Shown piece by piece: positions 1 to 7,504 of a DNA stretch of 36,871 nucleotides. A model generated the notes under the pieces. The model searched no databases and was not told where the DNA came from. It was given only the letters and a program-made list of their open reading frames with translations. Numbering within the stretch: position 1 is the stretch's first letter; each line of letters opens with the position of its first letter. Location: the NCBI GenBank assembly GCA_028875185.1, contig JAPPFH010000046.1:1-36871 (forward strand), given 5' to 3'. Both the position numbers and the translations under genes were made by a program. This stretch comes from Chloroflexota bacterium (GTDB taxonomy: Bacteria > Chloroflexota > Anaerolineae > Aggregatilineales > Phototrophicaceae).

Positions 1-119
1 GCACCACCTCACTACAGAACCTAACAACTAGGGAAGGGTGACTCGACGGCAGAATCGGGAAATCCGGGTCGCGAAATCGTCAAAATCCCCTGATACCAAG
101 TGCGCTGCAAGACTGCTCC

Positions 120-163
120 CCCTTCCTTAGCTTGCTGGGGAAGGGGGTTGGGGGGATGGGGTG
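120..163. repeat. Repeat D (C/G-rich dispersed repeat)
   Basis: This is a C-run/G-run palindromic segment (CCCCCTTCC ... GGAAGGGGG) followed by TTGGGGGGATGGGG. The same CCCCATCCCC/CCCTTCCCCC pattern recurs at 22925-22963, 24807-24836, 28216-28254 and 36646-36690. The rest of 1-228 shows no gene, only this repeat and unremarkable sequence downstream of the LarA-like gene. Confidence 0.55.
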
Positions 164-228
164 TAACCGGCGAGATAGCTTGGCCGACTACCGGACTAGC
201 CTTACACGTGCATAAAGTCAAATTAGTC

Positions 229-1482
229 TTATCCGCCGGCAGCGCGCGCGGCGCCCTCGCCTACGGTGATTGATTCCTGGCCGGTCAATTCGGCGAGGAT
301 ATTAGCGCTCACCAGGAGGCTTTCGATCTCGAGCGTGTTCTTGATGCGAATGACGCGCGCGTCCACGCATTGCGCCGGGTCTTTGCGGAAGGCGTCGTAA
401 ATGCCCGCTTTGATCGTATCCTCATCGGTGTCGAAGAACAGGGGCATACGGCAGCGCTTAAGCGAGCCGCTGGTGAACATATTCTTCATCGTCTTTTGGA
501 AATCGATCTTGTCGAAGAGGGTCTTCGACATGAAGTCGGCAAAGCCGTAAGTGGTGGCGTTGCCATGAGACTCGGGTGTTAGATCAAGCACGACGATGCG
601 CTTGATGCGGGGCGTGGTTGGTTCGAGTTCACCTTCGACCATCCAGCGGCCGATGATATTGGTGTCCATGCCGGCGCCGCTGATGTTCTTGCCCATTTCA
701 TCAACGATGAGCACATCAATATCTTCCACGGGCAGGCTTGGCATGAGCTCGCGCGACTGCTGCAAGAGGCGTTGATCGCCTTCGACGACTGTGTCCGCGG
801 TGAAGCCTTCGAGATGGACGACAGCGTGATAGCCGTCTTCGACGACGCCAAAGCCGGCGACGAAGTTAATGCTCTTGATGAGATGCTGGGCGATGAGCGG
901 CATATAATCCCGCAAGCCAACCGTGGCTTGCTGATGAATGGTGCGGGCGCCAGTCTCCTTGCCCAAGCCGATCGCGAGCATTTTGAGCAAGCCGCTCTCG
1001 TGCGGGCCGTGGAAATCGGTATGGACTTTGGTTCGGTTGGTGATGATTAAGCCGTCGGCTTGATAGACATTCTTGTCGATATAGGCGGGCAAGCCGGTGC
1101 TGGTCATGCCGGTGTCGACGACTTCCATGGTGGCGTTGATGGGGCAGCCCATTGTCGCTTCGCTGATGCCCAAGCCAGCGAGCACTTCGATTTGGCCCGC
1201 GGGCGTGGCGCCGCCGTGGCTGCCCATTGCCGGCACGATGAATGGGTCGCCGCCCGATTCCTTGACCAGCACCACCAGTTTGGCGGCGATCTCGTCGATG
1301 CTGGCGACGCCGCGGCTGCCGAAGCCGAGGGCGATGCGTTTGCCCTTTACGGCGCTCGCCAAGCCCAGGCGCGCCCAATCGGCGGCGAGCGTCGCGTCGA
1401 TATCGACGGGGTCGCCCTTGGGCATCGCCTGTTTGACGGGATAAAGGGTTGGGATTTTTACGTTTTCCATGGCTCGGCTCAT
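229..1482 (-). CDS. LarA-like / DUF2088 family nickel-pincer-type racemase or epimerase homologue
   Basis: This 417-residue protein resembles the LarA (lactate racemase, DUF2088) superfamily, whose characterised members use a nickel-pincer nucleotide to racemise or epimerise 2-hydroxy acids. The N-terminal half carries the glycine-rich PAMGSHGGAT segment (residues 84-93), where LarA proteins place a metal-site histidine. A second His/Lys-rich stretch follows at about 149-175 (TKVHTDFHGPHESG, then LLKMLAIGLGK), the area expected for further metal and cofactor contacts. Length fits the family. An alternative start is Met5 (1470); neither start has a strong ribosome site. No larB, larC or larE maturation gene is in the window, so the cofactor would have to be made elsewhere or this member may not use it. 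The substrate cannot be read from sequence. The family assignment is fairly secure; the reaction is inference. Confidence 0.75.
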   Translation of the reverse strand: MSRAMENVKIPTLYPVKQAMPKGDPVDIDATLAADWARLGLASAVKGKRIALGFGSRGVASIDEIAAKLVVLVKESGGDPFIVPAMGSHGGATPAGQIEVLAGLGISEATMGCPINATMEVVDTGMTSTGLPAYIDKNVYQADGLIITNRTKVHTDFHGPHESGLLKMLAIGLGKETGARTIHQQATVGLRDYMPLIAQHLIKSINFVAGFGVVEDGYHAVVHLEGFTADTVVEGDQRLLQQSRELMPSLPVEDIDVLIVDEMGKNISGAGMDTNIIGRWMVEGELEPTTPRIKRIVVLDLTPESHGNATTYGFADFMSKTLFDKIDFQKTMKNMFTSGSLKRCRMPLFFDTDEDTIKAGIYDAFRKDPAQCVDARVIRIKNTLEIESLLVSANILAELTGQESITVGEGAARAAGG

Positions 1483-1610
1483 TCTGCTCGGGGTAAGGTG
1501 TTGCTGTCAATTGTAGCGAGTTTGGGCGTGAATGGTAAGGGGGTGTCGTGAGGGGAGTGGTGAATACTGACGATACGGATTCAGCCCGATCTTGTCAAGA
1601 AATCTCTGTG

Positions 1611-1634
1611 CCGGCGGTCAGTGTCCACGCGACC
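1611..1634 (+). repeat. Micro-element copy 1, nested in repeat B
   Basis: CCGGCGGTCAGTGTCCACGC followed by GACC is almost identical to the copy at 27023-27046. It sits between a TCTCTGTG half and a TCTCTGTGGTGAAT half of the ACCACAGAGACA-type repeat (repeat B), as if inserted into it. The remainder of 1483-1718 holds only repeat B pieces (TTCACCAC, CTCTGTGGTGAA). Confidence 0.6.
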
Positions 1635-1718
1635 CTAGGTGTCTCTGTGGTGAATTACCCCGTGTGAAACTCGGCAAGCATCGTAACGCTTCGATATTCA
1701 CCACTTCGCTCGCAGAGA

Positions 1719-2543
1719 CTACTGCAAGGTATCGACCGACAAGCCCAAACTTGCGATGCGTTGTCGAGCGATTTCAATATATTCGGCTGCGATATCTATA
1801 CCAATGAAGCGGCGATTATGCAGCAGCGCCATCTTGCCGGTGGTGCCGGAGCCGCACATGGGATCGAGGATGAGATCGCCCGGGTTGCTCCAGGAGAGAA
1901 TATGATCTTCGGCCAGTTTCTCAGGGAAGACAGCCGGGTGCTGGAAGGCGATTCTGTCATTTGTGGTGCCGCCCAAACCAACCGCGTATGACCAGATATT
2001 GGTGCGCGTCTTTTCTTTTTTGAGTTCGCCGAGTTTCTTTTTGTTGATGCCATCTGGTAGTTTGTTGTGGGTTAGCATCTCCATGCCATGTCGTTGAGTG
2101 GGAATCTTCAGCGCATTGAATGTTCGGGGCTTGCCCTTTGACATGACAAACATCATTTCATACGCATTCGTGTAGGCATTGCTGCGCATAAAAGGCGTAT
2201 TCTTCTTTTGGTAAATCATAATATCGTGGGCGGAAAAGCCGATCTCCTGAAAGTAGATGGCTTGGCGGAAAGAAGTCAAGCTGCGTCCCTTGTTGATACG
2301 GTCGCCCACTACCCACACAAGCACGCCGCCCGGCGCTGTCACACGGAAAAGTTCATTGGCGATTTCTTCAAAGGGGAAGTCGTAGCCATGATAGTCTCGC
2401 AATTTGTCGTATGGCGGAGAAGTTACGGTCAGATGAACAATGTCGGCGGACCAACTGCGCATAATGTCGACGCAGTTGCCAACGATGAAAGCCGTTGTAG
2501 GAAGCGCCGCATTTGGACTTAAGTCGTCACGGGTTTGCTGCAT
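1719..2543 (-). CDS. Solitary beta-class site-specific DNA methyltransferase (TSPPY, probably N4-cytosine)
   Basis: This 274-residue S-adenosylmethionine-dependent DNA methyltransferase has the catalytic motif TSPPY at residues 41-45 and the SAM-binding DPMCGSGTTG at 227-236, followed by FIGIDI. The order (motif IV before motif I) is the beta class. TSPPY favours N4-cytosine over N6-adenine methylation, but the motif is not decisive. No restriction endonuclease gene is next to it; the only neighbour on this strand is a tiny membrane protein 72 bp upstream, so it looks like a solitary methyltransferase. GGGGA six bases before the ATG is a reasonable ribosome site. The gene is visibly less GC-rich than most of the window, which suggests acquisition by transfer. 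Roles in epigenetic regulation or protection against foreign restriction are inference. Confidence 0.88.
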   Translation of the reverse strand: MQQTRDDLSPNAALPTTAFIVGNCVDIMRSWSADIVHLTVTSPPYDKLRDYHGYDFPFEEIANELFRVTAPGGVLVWVVGDRINKGRSLTSFRQAIYFQEIGFSAHDIMIYQKKNTPFMRSNAYTNAYEMMFVMSKGKPRTFNALKIPTQRHGMEMLTHNKLPDGINKKKLGELKKEKTRTNIWSYAVGLGGTTNDRIAFQHPAVFPEKLAEDHILSWSNPGDLILDPMCGSGTTGKMALLHNRRFIGIDIAAEYIEIARQRIASLGLSVDTLQ

Positions 2544-2615
2544 TGTTCGTCCCCAACTTGCTTGACTTCTTTATAGCAGATTCGGTGGTGAGCGCCACAG
2601 CGCTGTCAAAGAGCT

Positions 2616-2894
2616 TTAGAACGGGGGCGCTTTATCGCGAAACGCCTCGCGCAATCGTTCCGCGTTCAAGCGATTAAGCTGAGCGACCAGGACGCCGATT
2701 GCTATGACGGTGAGCGCCTGCGTAAAGCCGAGCGCGCCGATTAGCGCCAGCAGTGGTTTCTGACAGCTTGCATCGCCGCCACAGGCATCGAGGATGAGTT
2801 GACTGAAACCGAGCGCCAACAGGATGCCGACTGCTGTGCCGCACAGAACCAGACCCAGTACAACCGAGAGAAATGACCGTGACATTTTGTCCAT
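2616..2894 (-). CDS. Small two-helix membrane protein, function unknown
   Basis: This is a 92-residue protein of no family I recognise. It has two hydrophobic helices, about residues 8-36 and 47-70, separated by a short loop containing a Cys pair (DACGGDASC), and it ends in a charged Arg/Glu-rich cytoplasmic-type tail. A promoter-like sequence (TTGACA, TACTAT/TATTAT at 2902-2932) lies directly upstream, leaving almost no leader; no ribosome site precedes Met1 or Met4, so it may be translated from a very short leader. It lies 72 bp upstream of the methyltransferase gene on the same strand and could be co-transcribed with it. The reading frame is plausible because of the coherent hydrophobic pattern, but no function can be assigned. 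Confidence 0.5.
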   Translation of the reverse strand: MDKMSRSFLSVVLGLVLCGTAVGILLALGFSQLILDACGGDASCQKPLLALIGALGFTQALTVIAIGVLVAQLNRLNAERLREAFRDKAPPF

Positions 2895-2901
2895 TCTATT
2901 G

Positions 2902-2932
2902 ATAATAGTACAAATGTTCTACATAATGTCAA
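2902..2932 (-). promoter_or_regulatory. Sigma-70-type promoter for the small membrane protein gene
   Basis: Reading the minus strand, TTGACA (2927-2932) is followed after 16 bp by TACTAT (2905-2910), or after 19 bp by TATTAT (2902-2907). The -10 lies within about 10 bp of the predicted ATG, implying a very short leader. Confidence 0.45.
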
Positions 2933-3051
2933 CCCGGTTATTCATCTGGGACTGGTGAATTCAGCCGACACGAAAACTTCGTTAATCAATCAAGAGTTAC
3001 TCTGTGATCCTCGGTGGCGCCAATAAAGCAATGCGACAAATAATGCGACAT

Positions 3052-3100
3052 TGCAGGGGCGATTGACGGGCTGTGTCCACGCGCCCCTGTGAATCGCCCA
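3052..3100. repeat. Repeat A palindrome interrupted by the micro-element
   Basis: The outer arms TGCAGGGGCGATT and GAATCGCCC form a repeat A palindrome. Between them lies GGGCTGTGTCCACGCGCCCC (micro-element copy 2), so one repeat is nested inside another. Confidence 0.55.
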
Positions 3101-3120
3101 ATGTTGTGATCGTGAATTTT

Positions 3121-3147
3121 AGGGCGACACACAGTGTCGCCCCTACA
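3121..3147. repeat. Repeat A palindrome
   Basis: AGGGCGACACACAGTGTCGC followed by CCCTACA is an uninterrupted copy: inverted GGGCGACAC/GTGTCGCCC arms ending in CCCTACA. It could form a stable hairpin but has no T-run, so a terminator role is not shown. Confidence 0.7.
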
Positions 3148-3324
3148 GATTCCCAAAAATGAGAATTTCTTCCCTTTATGCATGATTTACTTGTATCTAC
3201 TTCTGTGTCCTCGGTGGTGAAAAAAACCTGCGCAGTGTTCGTCAACAGGAATATATCCGCGAAATTCACCACTCCCATTCATCTTTTGCTGTTCATCAGG
3301 GCAGTGGCATACAGTGGCGCTGCT

Positions 3325-3353
3325 TTGTGACGCCGGCTCAAACATGCTAGAAT
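3325..3353 (+). promoter_or_regulatory. Extended -10 promoter for the homocysteine methyltransferase-family gene
   Basis: TTGTGA (3325-3330), 17-bp spacer, TAGAAT (3348-3353), with TGC just before the -10 (extended -10). It lies 30 bp upstream of the ATG at 3384, with GGAG/GGGAAG between as ribosome site. Confidence 0.55.
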
Positions 3354-3383
3354 CGCTGGCGGCAGCTTAATTGGAGCGGGAAG

Positions 3384-4277
3384 ATGAGCGAGCGCAAGCC
3401 GATTCTGCTGGATGGCGGGATGGGGCAGGAGATTTACAATCGCGGCGGCAAGGGCGGCTACGGCGAATGGGCGACGGCGGCTTTGTATGAAGACCCGTCT
3501 TTGGTGCGCGAGATTCACCTGGATTATATTCGCGCTGGCGCCGATGTCATCACCACCAACACTTATGGCACGACGCGCCCGCGCATGGCGGCGGTGGGCA
3601 TGGAAGAACGTTTCGAGGTCTTGGTGCGGACGGCTGGCGAATTGGCCTGCCAAGCGCGCGATGACGGGGGGCGCGGCGATGTACGCATCGCCACCAGCTT
3701 GCCGCCGCTGGAAGCGAGCTACGTCAACGAATTTGAGCTGTCCTACGAAGAGGCGAGCGCGCAGTTTGGCGAGATGATGGACTTGCTGGGCCCTTTTGTT
3801 GATATCTACTTGGGCGAGACGCTATCGACCAGCTTTGAAGCGCGCGCTTTCCTGGAGGCGGCGCGGGGGCGGGGCAAAACCACCTGGCTGGCGCTGACGC
3901 TTGGGGATCATGGCGCGACCGATTTGCGCGGCGGGGAGAAGCTGGAAGACCTTATCGCCCTGGCGCGAGCGTATAGGCCCGATGCGCTTCTAGTCAATTG
4001 CTGCACGCCCGATAGCGTCGGCGCTGCGCTGCCGATTCTGCAAGCGAGCGGATTGCCTTTTGGTGGCTACGCCAACGGTTTTGTCGAAATACCAGCCGCC
4101 TGGGATGAACGCGGCGGCGTCATGCAGTTGGAGACGCGCCGGGATTTGTCGCCGGACATTTACGCCGAGGATGTGGCGCGCTGGATCGAGATGGGCGCGG
4201 CGATCGTCGGCGGCTGCTGCGAAACCGGACCCGCCCATATCGCGCGGCTGCGGCAGCTGATCGACGGCGGCAAATAG
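3384..4277 (+). CDS. Homocysteine S-methyltransferase family protein
   Basis: This 297-residue zinc-dependent methyltransferase is of the S-methylmethionine/betaine-homocysteine methyltransferase family, a single (beta/alpha)8 barrel. It opens with LLDGGMGQEI (residues 8-17), the family's substrate-binding start. The zinc-binding cysteines are present: C206 in LVNCCTP and C278/C279 in GGCCETGPAHI. Length matches stand-alone MmuM-type enzymes (about 300) rather than cobalamin-dependent MetH. It would regenerate methionine from homocysteine with a small methylated donor; the donor (S-methylmethionine, betaine or other) cannot be told from sequence. It has its own promoter and is followed 21 bp later by an SDR gene on the same strand, so the two are probably one transcript. 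The start is supported by GGAG eight bases upstream. Confidence 0.88.
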   Translation: MSERKPILLDGGMGQEIYNRGGKGGYGEWATAALYEDPSLVREIHLDYIRAGADVITTNTYGTTRPRMAAVGMEERFEVLVRTAGELACQARDDGGRGDVRIATSLPPLEASYVNEFELSYEEASAQFGEMMDLLGPFVDIYLGETLSTSFEARAFLEAARGRGKTTWLALTLGDHGATDLRGGEKLEDLIALARAYRPDALLVNCCTPDSVGAALPILQASGLPFGGYANGFVEIPAAWDERGGVMQLETRRDLSPDIYAEDVARWIEMGAAIVGGCCETGPAHIARLRQLIDGGK

Positions 4278-4298
4278 ATAGGGGAGAAGCAGAATCGC

Positions 4299-5000
4299 AT
4301 GAGCATTCGCAGGGCAGTGATCACCGGCGCGGGGCAGGGCACGGGACGCGCCATCGCGCTGCGGCTGGCGGGCGCGGGCGCGCATTGTTTACTGCTTGGG
4401 CGGACGGCGAACAAGCTGCAGGGCGTGGCGGACGAAATCGCTGCGGCGGGCGGCAAGGCTCGGGCGCAGGCTTTGGATGTAACCGATGACCCGGCGGTCG
4501 CCGAATTTGGCGCCGCGCTGGAAGGCGAGACGATTGATATCCTGGTCAACTGCGCTGGCGACTGGCTGATTTCGCCGCTGGCTGATACGAGCAATGCGCA
4601 ACTCGATCATATTTTACGGGTGAATCTGCGCGCGCCTTATATCTTGTCGCGCGCCTTGCTGCCGAATCTGCGGCGCAGCGACAACGCGAGCATCATCAAT
4701 ATCGGCTCCCTGGTCACAGCGATATCGGCGCCGATGGTGAGCGCCTATACAGCGGCTAAGGTTGGCTTGCAGGGCATGACGAAATCACTGTCGGCGGAGC
4801 TAAAGCCTGATCGCATCCGTGTGGTCATGATCTCGCCGGGACCGGCCGATACGCCAATGCGGGAGGCGGCTTCACCGGAAATCGACAAAGGCGTGTTGGT
4901 GCAGCCGGAGACGATCGCTGAGATGACGCATGCGGTTGTGACCTTGCCGCGCGGCATCACCACCAGCGATTTTGTCCTGTATTCGATGGCTTGGGAGTAG
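4299..5000 (+). CDS. Short-chain dehydrogenase/reductase (SDR)
   Basis: This 233-residue classical SDR has the NAD(P)-binding TGAGQGTG at residues 9-16, the structural NCAG at 84-87, and catalytic S137, Y150 and K154 (YTAAK), so the active site is intact. GR at 34-35 following the second strand is compatible with an NADP preference, though this is weak evidence. It follows the homocysteine methyltransferase-family gene by 21 bp and the spacer contains GGGGAGAAG, a good ribosome site slightly far from the ATG. The C-terminal end is somewhat short for the family, finishing soon after the substrate loop. It acts on an unknown carbonyl or alcohol substrate in the cytoplasm. A repeat A palindrome lies 45 bp downstream of the stop. 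Confidence 0.88.
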   Translation: MSIRRAVITGAGQGTGRAIALRLAGAGAHCLLLGRTANKLQGVADEIAAAGGKARAQALDVTDDPAVAEFGAALEGETIDILVNCAGDWLISPLADTSNAQLDHILRVNLRAPYILSRALLPNLRRSDNASIINIGSLVTAISAPMVSAYTAAKVGLQGMTKSLSAELKPDRIRVVMISPGPADTPMREAASPEIDKGVLVQPETIAEMTHAVVTLPRGITTSDFVLYSMAWE

Positions 5001-5044
5001 CCGGCTGAGGTTGGGCGCAGGTCCACGAAATTGGCGGAACTGAA

Positions 5045-5070
5045 AGGGCGACCTATTCGGTCGCCCCTGC
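5045..5070. repeat. Repeat A palindrome
   Basis: GGGCGACCTATTCGGTCGCC followed by CCTGC. It lies between the convergent SDR and Spondin_N genes and may act as a bidirectional RNA hairpin. Confidence 0.65.
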
Positions 5071-5129
5071 AAATCTCGAGTTTGGCGATTGGGCGACTCT
5101 GAGAAGCCGCCCGCGAAACCGAAAGGCGC

Positions 5130-6140
5130 TTACATTTCGCCCATCATCATGTCGTCCATGTGGATGCCGTGGTAGGCGGCCAGCGCTGAAGGATCGCCAT
5201 CTTCCGCTAGGCTCTCCAAGCCATGGCCGTAATCGGGCGAGCCAGAGGTGAAGAGGAAGCCGTGCTTCTTCATCATCGACATGTCGTCTTCCATCATGTC
5301 GTCGTCTGACATGTCGTCCATGTCATCTGACATGTCGTCGTCTGACATGTCTTTGTCCATGTCGTCGTCCATCATCTCATCGTCCGACCTGTCTTTGTCC
5401 ATGTCGTCGTCCATCATCTCATCGTCCGACATGTCTTTGTCCATATCGTCGTCCATCATGTCGTCGTCCATCATCATGTCTTTCATCATCATGTCATCCA
5501 TCATCATCATGTCGTCAGCCGACTGGACAACCCAGAAGATCGGCGTGATGGGCGAGGGATACATAGACGTGTCGGAGACATTCACGATGCGCACGATGAA
5601 ACGCTGCCCGCCGCTTGGCGAAGGATTGACCAGCTTCGTCAAAGTGACCCGAACAAGCTCATTGGCGGTGGGATAGCTCATGTTGTCGCCGAGATCGCTG
5701 GTGAGACGGACCATGCCATCGCCGGCCGGTCCGGTATTGGGCGCGGTTTGGCGGGGCGCTTGAAAATGGCCTCGCCCGATCGGCTCATTGCGTTCCGTAC
5801 CCAGATCCCAATAGTAGACCTGGTCGGTGACATCACGGATCGGGGCCGCGTCCATATCGTAAAGGGCGATACCGTATTCGTTAGGGGCGAGGAAGCCGTC
5901 ATTGGATTGGGCGAGCATGGTGGCGAAGGTCAAGGTGTCGCCTTCGTTGGCGTGGACGACAAATGAATACGCGCGGCCAGGAACGGCGGGGCCGGGACCA
6001 TCAGCGCCGACCGGCACAGCGGCGACGCCGCCTTCGGCATGGGGAAAGCCCATCGACATGCCGTCGCCGTCGTGGCTGTCGGCGAAGACGATGCCGCAAC
6101 ACATCAGCAGCAAGACAAATAGAAGAACAGAGTTACGCAT
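5130..6140 (-). CDS. Exported Spondin_N domain protein with a Met/Asp-rich repeat tail
   Basis: From the Met at 6140 (GGGAG eight bases upstream) the protein has 336 residues: signal peptide MRNSVLLFVLLLMCCGIVFA, then a Spondin_N-like beta domain with the typical MLAQSNDGF...NEYGIALYD segment. After about residue 210 comes an extreme low-complexity stretch of almost only Met, Asp and Lys/Ser/Glu, including three 14-residue units of the form MMDDDMDKDxSDDE. A short ordinary C-terminus follows (FLFTSGSPDYGHG, then HMDDMMMGEM). Spondin_N domains are extracellular and poorly characterised in bacteria. The Met/Asp tail could bind copper, silver or divalent cations, or be a disordered anionic spacer; this is inference. 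No lipobox is present, so it is predicted to be exported and released. An upstream in-frame Met at 6185 is less likely, since it precedes the signal peptide. Confidence 0.82.
   Translation of the reverse strand: MRNSVLLFVLLLMCCGIVFADSHDGDGMSMGFPHAEGGVAAVPVGADGPGPAVPGRAYSFVVHANEGDTLTFATMLAQSNDGFLAPNEYGIALYDMDAAPIRDVTDQVYYWDLGTERNEPIGRGHFQAPRQTAPNTGPAGDGMVRLTSDLGDNMSYPTANELVRVTLTKLVNPSPSGGQRFIVRIVNVSDTSMYPSPITPIFWVVQSADDMMMMDDMMMKDMMMDDDMMDDDMDKDMSDDEMMDDDMDKDRSDDEMMDDDMDKDMSDDDMSDDMDDMSDDDMMEDDMSMMKKHGFLFTSGSPDYGHGLESLAEDGDPSALAAYHGIHMDDMMMGEM
5341..5466 (-). repeat. Three tandem 42-bp units encoding the Met/Asp repeat
   Basis: Units lie at 5341-5382, 5383-5424 and 5425-5466, nearly identical at the DNA level (one Met-to-Arg change in the middle unit). 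Each encodes 14 residues. The near identity suggests recent slippage or unequal-crossover expansion, and copy number could vary between strains. Confidence 0.85.
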
Positions 6141-6266
6141 TTTGAAAGCTCCCAAAACTTGGTTTCTAGGCAGGAAAACCTGCAACAGTGAGTATACATC
6201 ATGATGCTGGCCTGCGAGTTGCCAATATATTACACAACATCGGAATCGACCAGTCCGCGACGGGTG

Positions 6267-6407
6267 TCATGGCATCAGGGTTGATCGATTTGACGGCGCC
6301 CGCCAGCCAGCCCATCCATCGCCAGCCGCCGGCAGGACGCGCGGGAAGGGCAGGTTGTCGCCGCGATAGAAGCTGCGGTTTTGGGGCGAGCGGATCGCCG
6401 CGCTCAT
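6267..6407 (-). CDS. Small ORF (46 aa) overlapping the sialidase-like gene by ATGA
   Basis: The stop of the Asp-box protein gene (TGA, 6404-6406) overlaps an ATG at 6405-6407, the classic arrangement for translational coupling. The ORF reads MSAAIRSPQNRSFYRGDNLP and onwards for 46 residues, then stops. I recognise no family. Composition (Arg, Pro, Trp) is not obviously random, but the frame after residue ~35 may be a frameshifted remnant of a longer protein. It may be real, a decayed third cistron of the DinB/Asp-box operon, or chance. No own ribosome site is needed if coupled. Confidence 0.3.
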   Translation of the reverse strand: MSAAIRSPQNRSFYRGDNLPFPRVLPAAGDGWAGWRAPSNRSTLMP

Positions 6408-7501
6408 GGCTGCCAGATTGTCGCTTCGATGAAGCGCTCGCCATCGCCATCGGGGCGGTCGCTGATGTAGTAAGCGGCGACCACGGTCCCATCTTCGAGA
6501 ACGGCGGCGCGCGGATAACCCATATCGCCATTGGCGCCGCCCGCCCGCAGGATGATCTCGCCGCTCCAGCTGAGCCCGTCATCAGCGCTGACGCGCGCGC
6601 AGATGTTGAAGGGACCGTCGCGGTTGCCGTAGATCAGCAGGAGGCGGCCATCGGGGTGCTGCTTCAGGCAAGGCGGGTTGCCGCTGTGGCCCGGGCGGTG
6701 GAATTCGACCGGCCGATTTAGATAGCGCCACGAGCGTCCGCCGTCATCGGAAGCGTAGAGGTCGATCCAACTAAGACCGCTCGCGCCATCGCGGCATCGG
6801 CGCGCGCACAGAAGAGGCCCACCCGGCAGTTGCAGCGCGGACGGCATGATGGCGAAGTCGCCTGAATCCGGGGGTTCGCCGCCAACTTCCGATAGAAGCT
6901 GGAAGGATTGGCCGCCGTCGGCTGTGCGGACGCAAATGACTTTGCCTTCATCGCCATCGGCTTTGTTGGCGCTGAGGAAGAAGAGCGCCGCATGCTCGCC
7001 TTGAATCAGGTAATCCGTGCGAGCGGCGATGCCGCTGCTAGCGAACAGCGGCAAGCGGTAGGGACCTTTCCAAGCGCGGCAGCGGTCGTAAGTGACGTAG
7101 AAAAATGAAAAGACGCCGCGCGCGAGGCCCGTGCGCGCCAGCATCATGGCGAAATCTGGATGCTGGAAATGCAGCGGTTGGGCGGGGACGGCGGCGGTCT
7201 CCGCGCGCATGACCTCGGCCAAGCGCAAGCCCGCGTTCATATGCTCATCGGCGGAGAGGCCGCGCCCGCCCGGTCGCGCGCCCTTGAATGGTTCGATTTG
7301 CCAGGTAGCGCCGCGGTCGAGGCTGCGCGCCTGCATGTTTGTGACGGGCTGGCTTTTATCGATGGCGTGGCCGCGCTCGACTTTCTTATGCGCGCCGACG
7401 GTGAAGCCGACGACGATCTCAGCGCCCCAATGCCAGATGCCATAATTGGCGGGCCAGCCGGCGAAGCGCCCCGGCCGGCGGAATATTTCTACTTGGCGCA
7501 T
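6404..7501 (-). CDS. Asp-box (BNR repeat) sialidase-superfamily protein
   Basis: This 365-residue predicted six-bladed beta-propeller has Asp-box motifs S-x-D-x-G-x-[TS]-W at residues 60-67 (SLDRGATW), 251-258 (SDDGGRSW) and 305-312 (SADDGLSW), and a weaker one at 193-200 (TADGGQSF). These place it in the sialidase/neuraminidase superfamily (BNR). YRLPLF at 148-153 only loosely recalls the F/YRIP motif of true sialidases and is in the wrong place, so sialidase activity is not established. No signal peptide is visible, so it is predicted cytoplasmic. It starts 3 bp after the DinB stop and its own stop overlaps a small ORF, so it belongs to that operon. Many family members in environmental bacteria act on unknown glycans. 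Confidence 0.75.
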   Translation of the reverse strand: MRQVEIFRRPGRFAGWPANYGIWHWGAEIVVGFTVGAHKKVERGHAIDKSQPVTNMQARSLDRGATWQIEPFKGARPGGRGLSADEHMNAGLRLAEVMRAETAAVPAQPLHFQHPDFAMMLARTGLARGVFSFFYVTYDRCRAWKGPYRLPLFASSGIAARTDYLIQGEHAALFFLSANKADGDEGKVICVRTADGGQSFQLLSEVGGEPPDSGDFAIMPSALQLPGGPLLCARRCRDGASGLSWIDLYASDDGGRSWRYLNRPVEFHRPGHSGNPPCLKQHPDGRLLLIYGNRDGPFNICARVSADDGLSWSGEIILRAGGANGDMGYPRAAVLEDGTVVAAYYISDRPDGDGERFIEATIWQP

Positions 7502-7504
7502 GAT

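Larger units (their letters stand above)
2933..3324. other. Gene-free stretch filled with dispersed repeats
   Basis: No credible gene was found between 2895 and 3383. The stretch holds two repeat A palindromes (3052-3100 and 3121-3147) and pieces of repeat B (CTGTG..CCTCGGTGG at 3001-3017, CTGTGTCCTCGGTGGTGAAA near 3202-3221, TTCACCAC near 3264). The promoter of the methyltransferase-family gene follows. Confidence 0.6.

Noticed and set aside
5045-5070. Repeat A copies as rho-independent terminators
   Set aside because: The stems are good but no T-run follows, and copies also occur inside operons.
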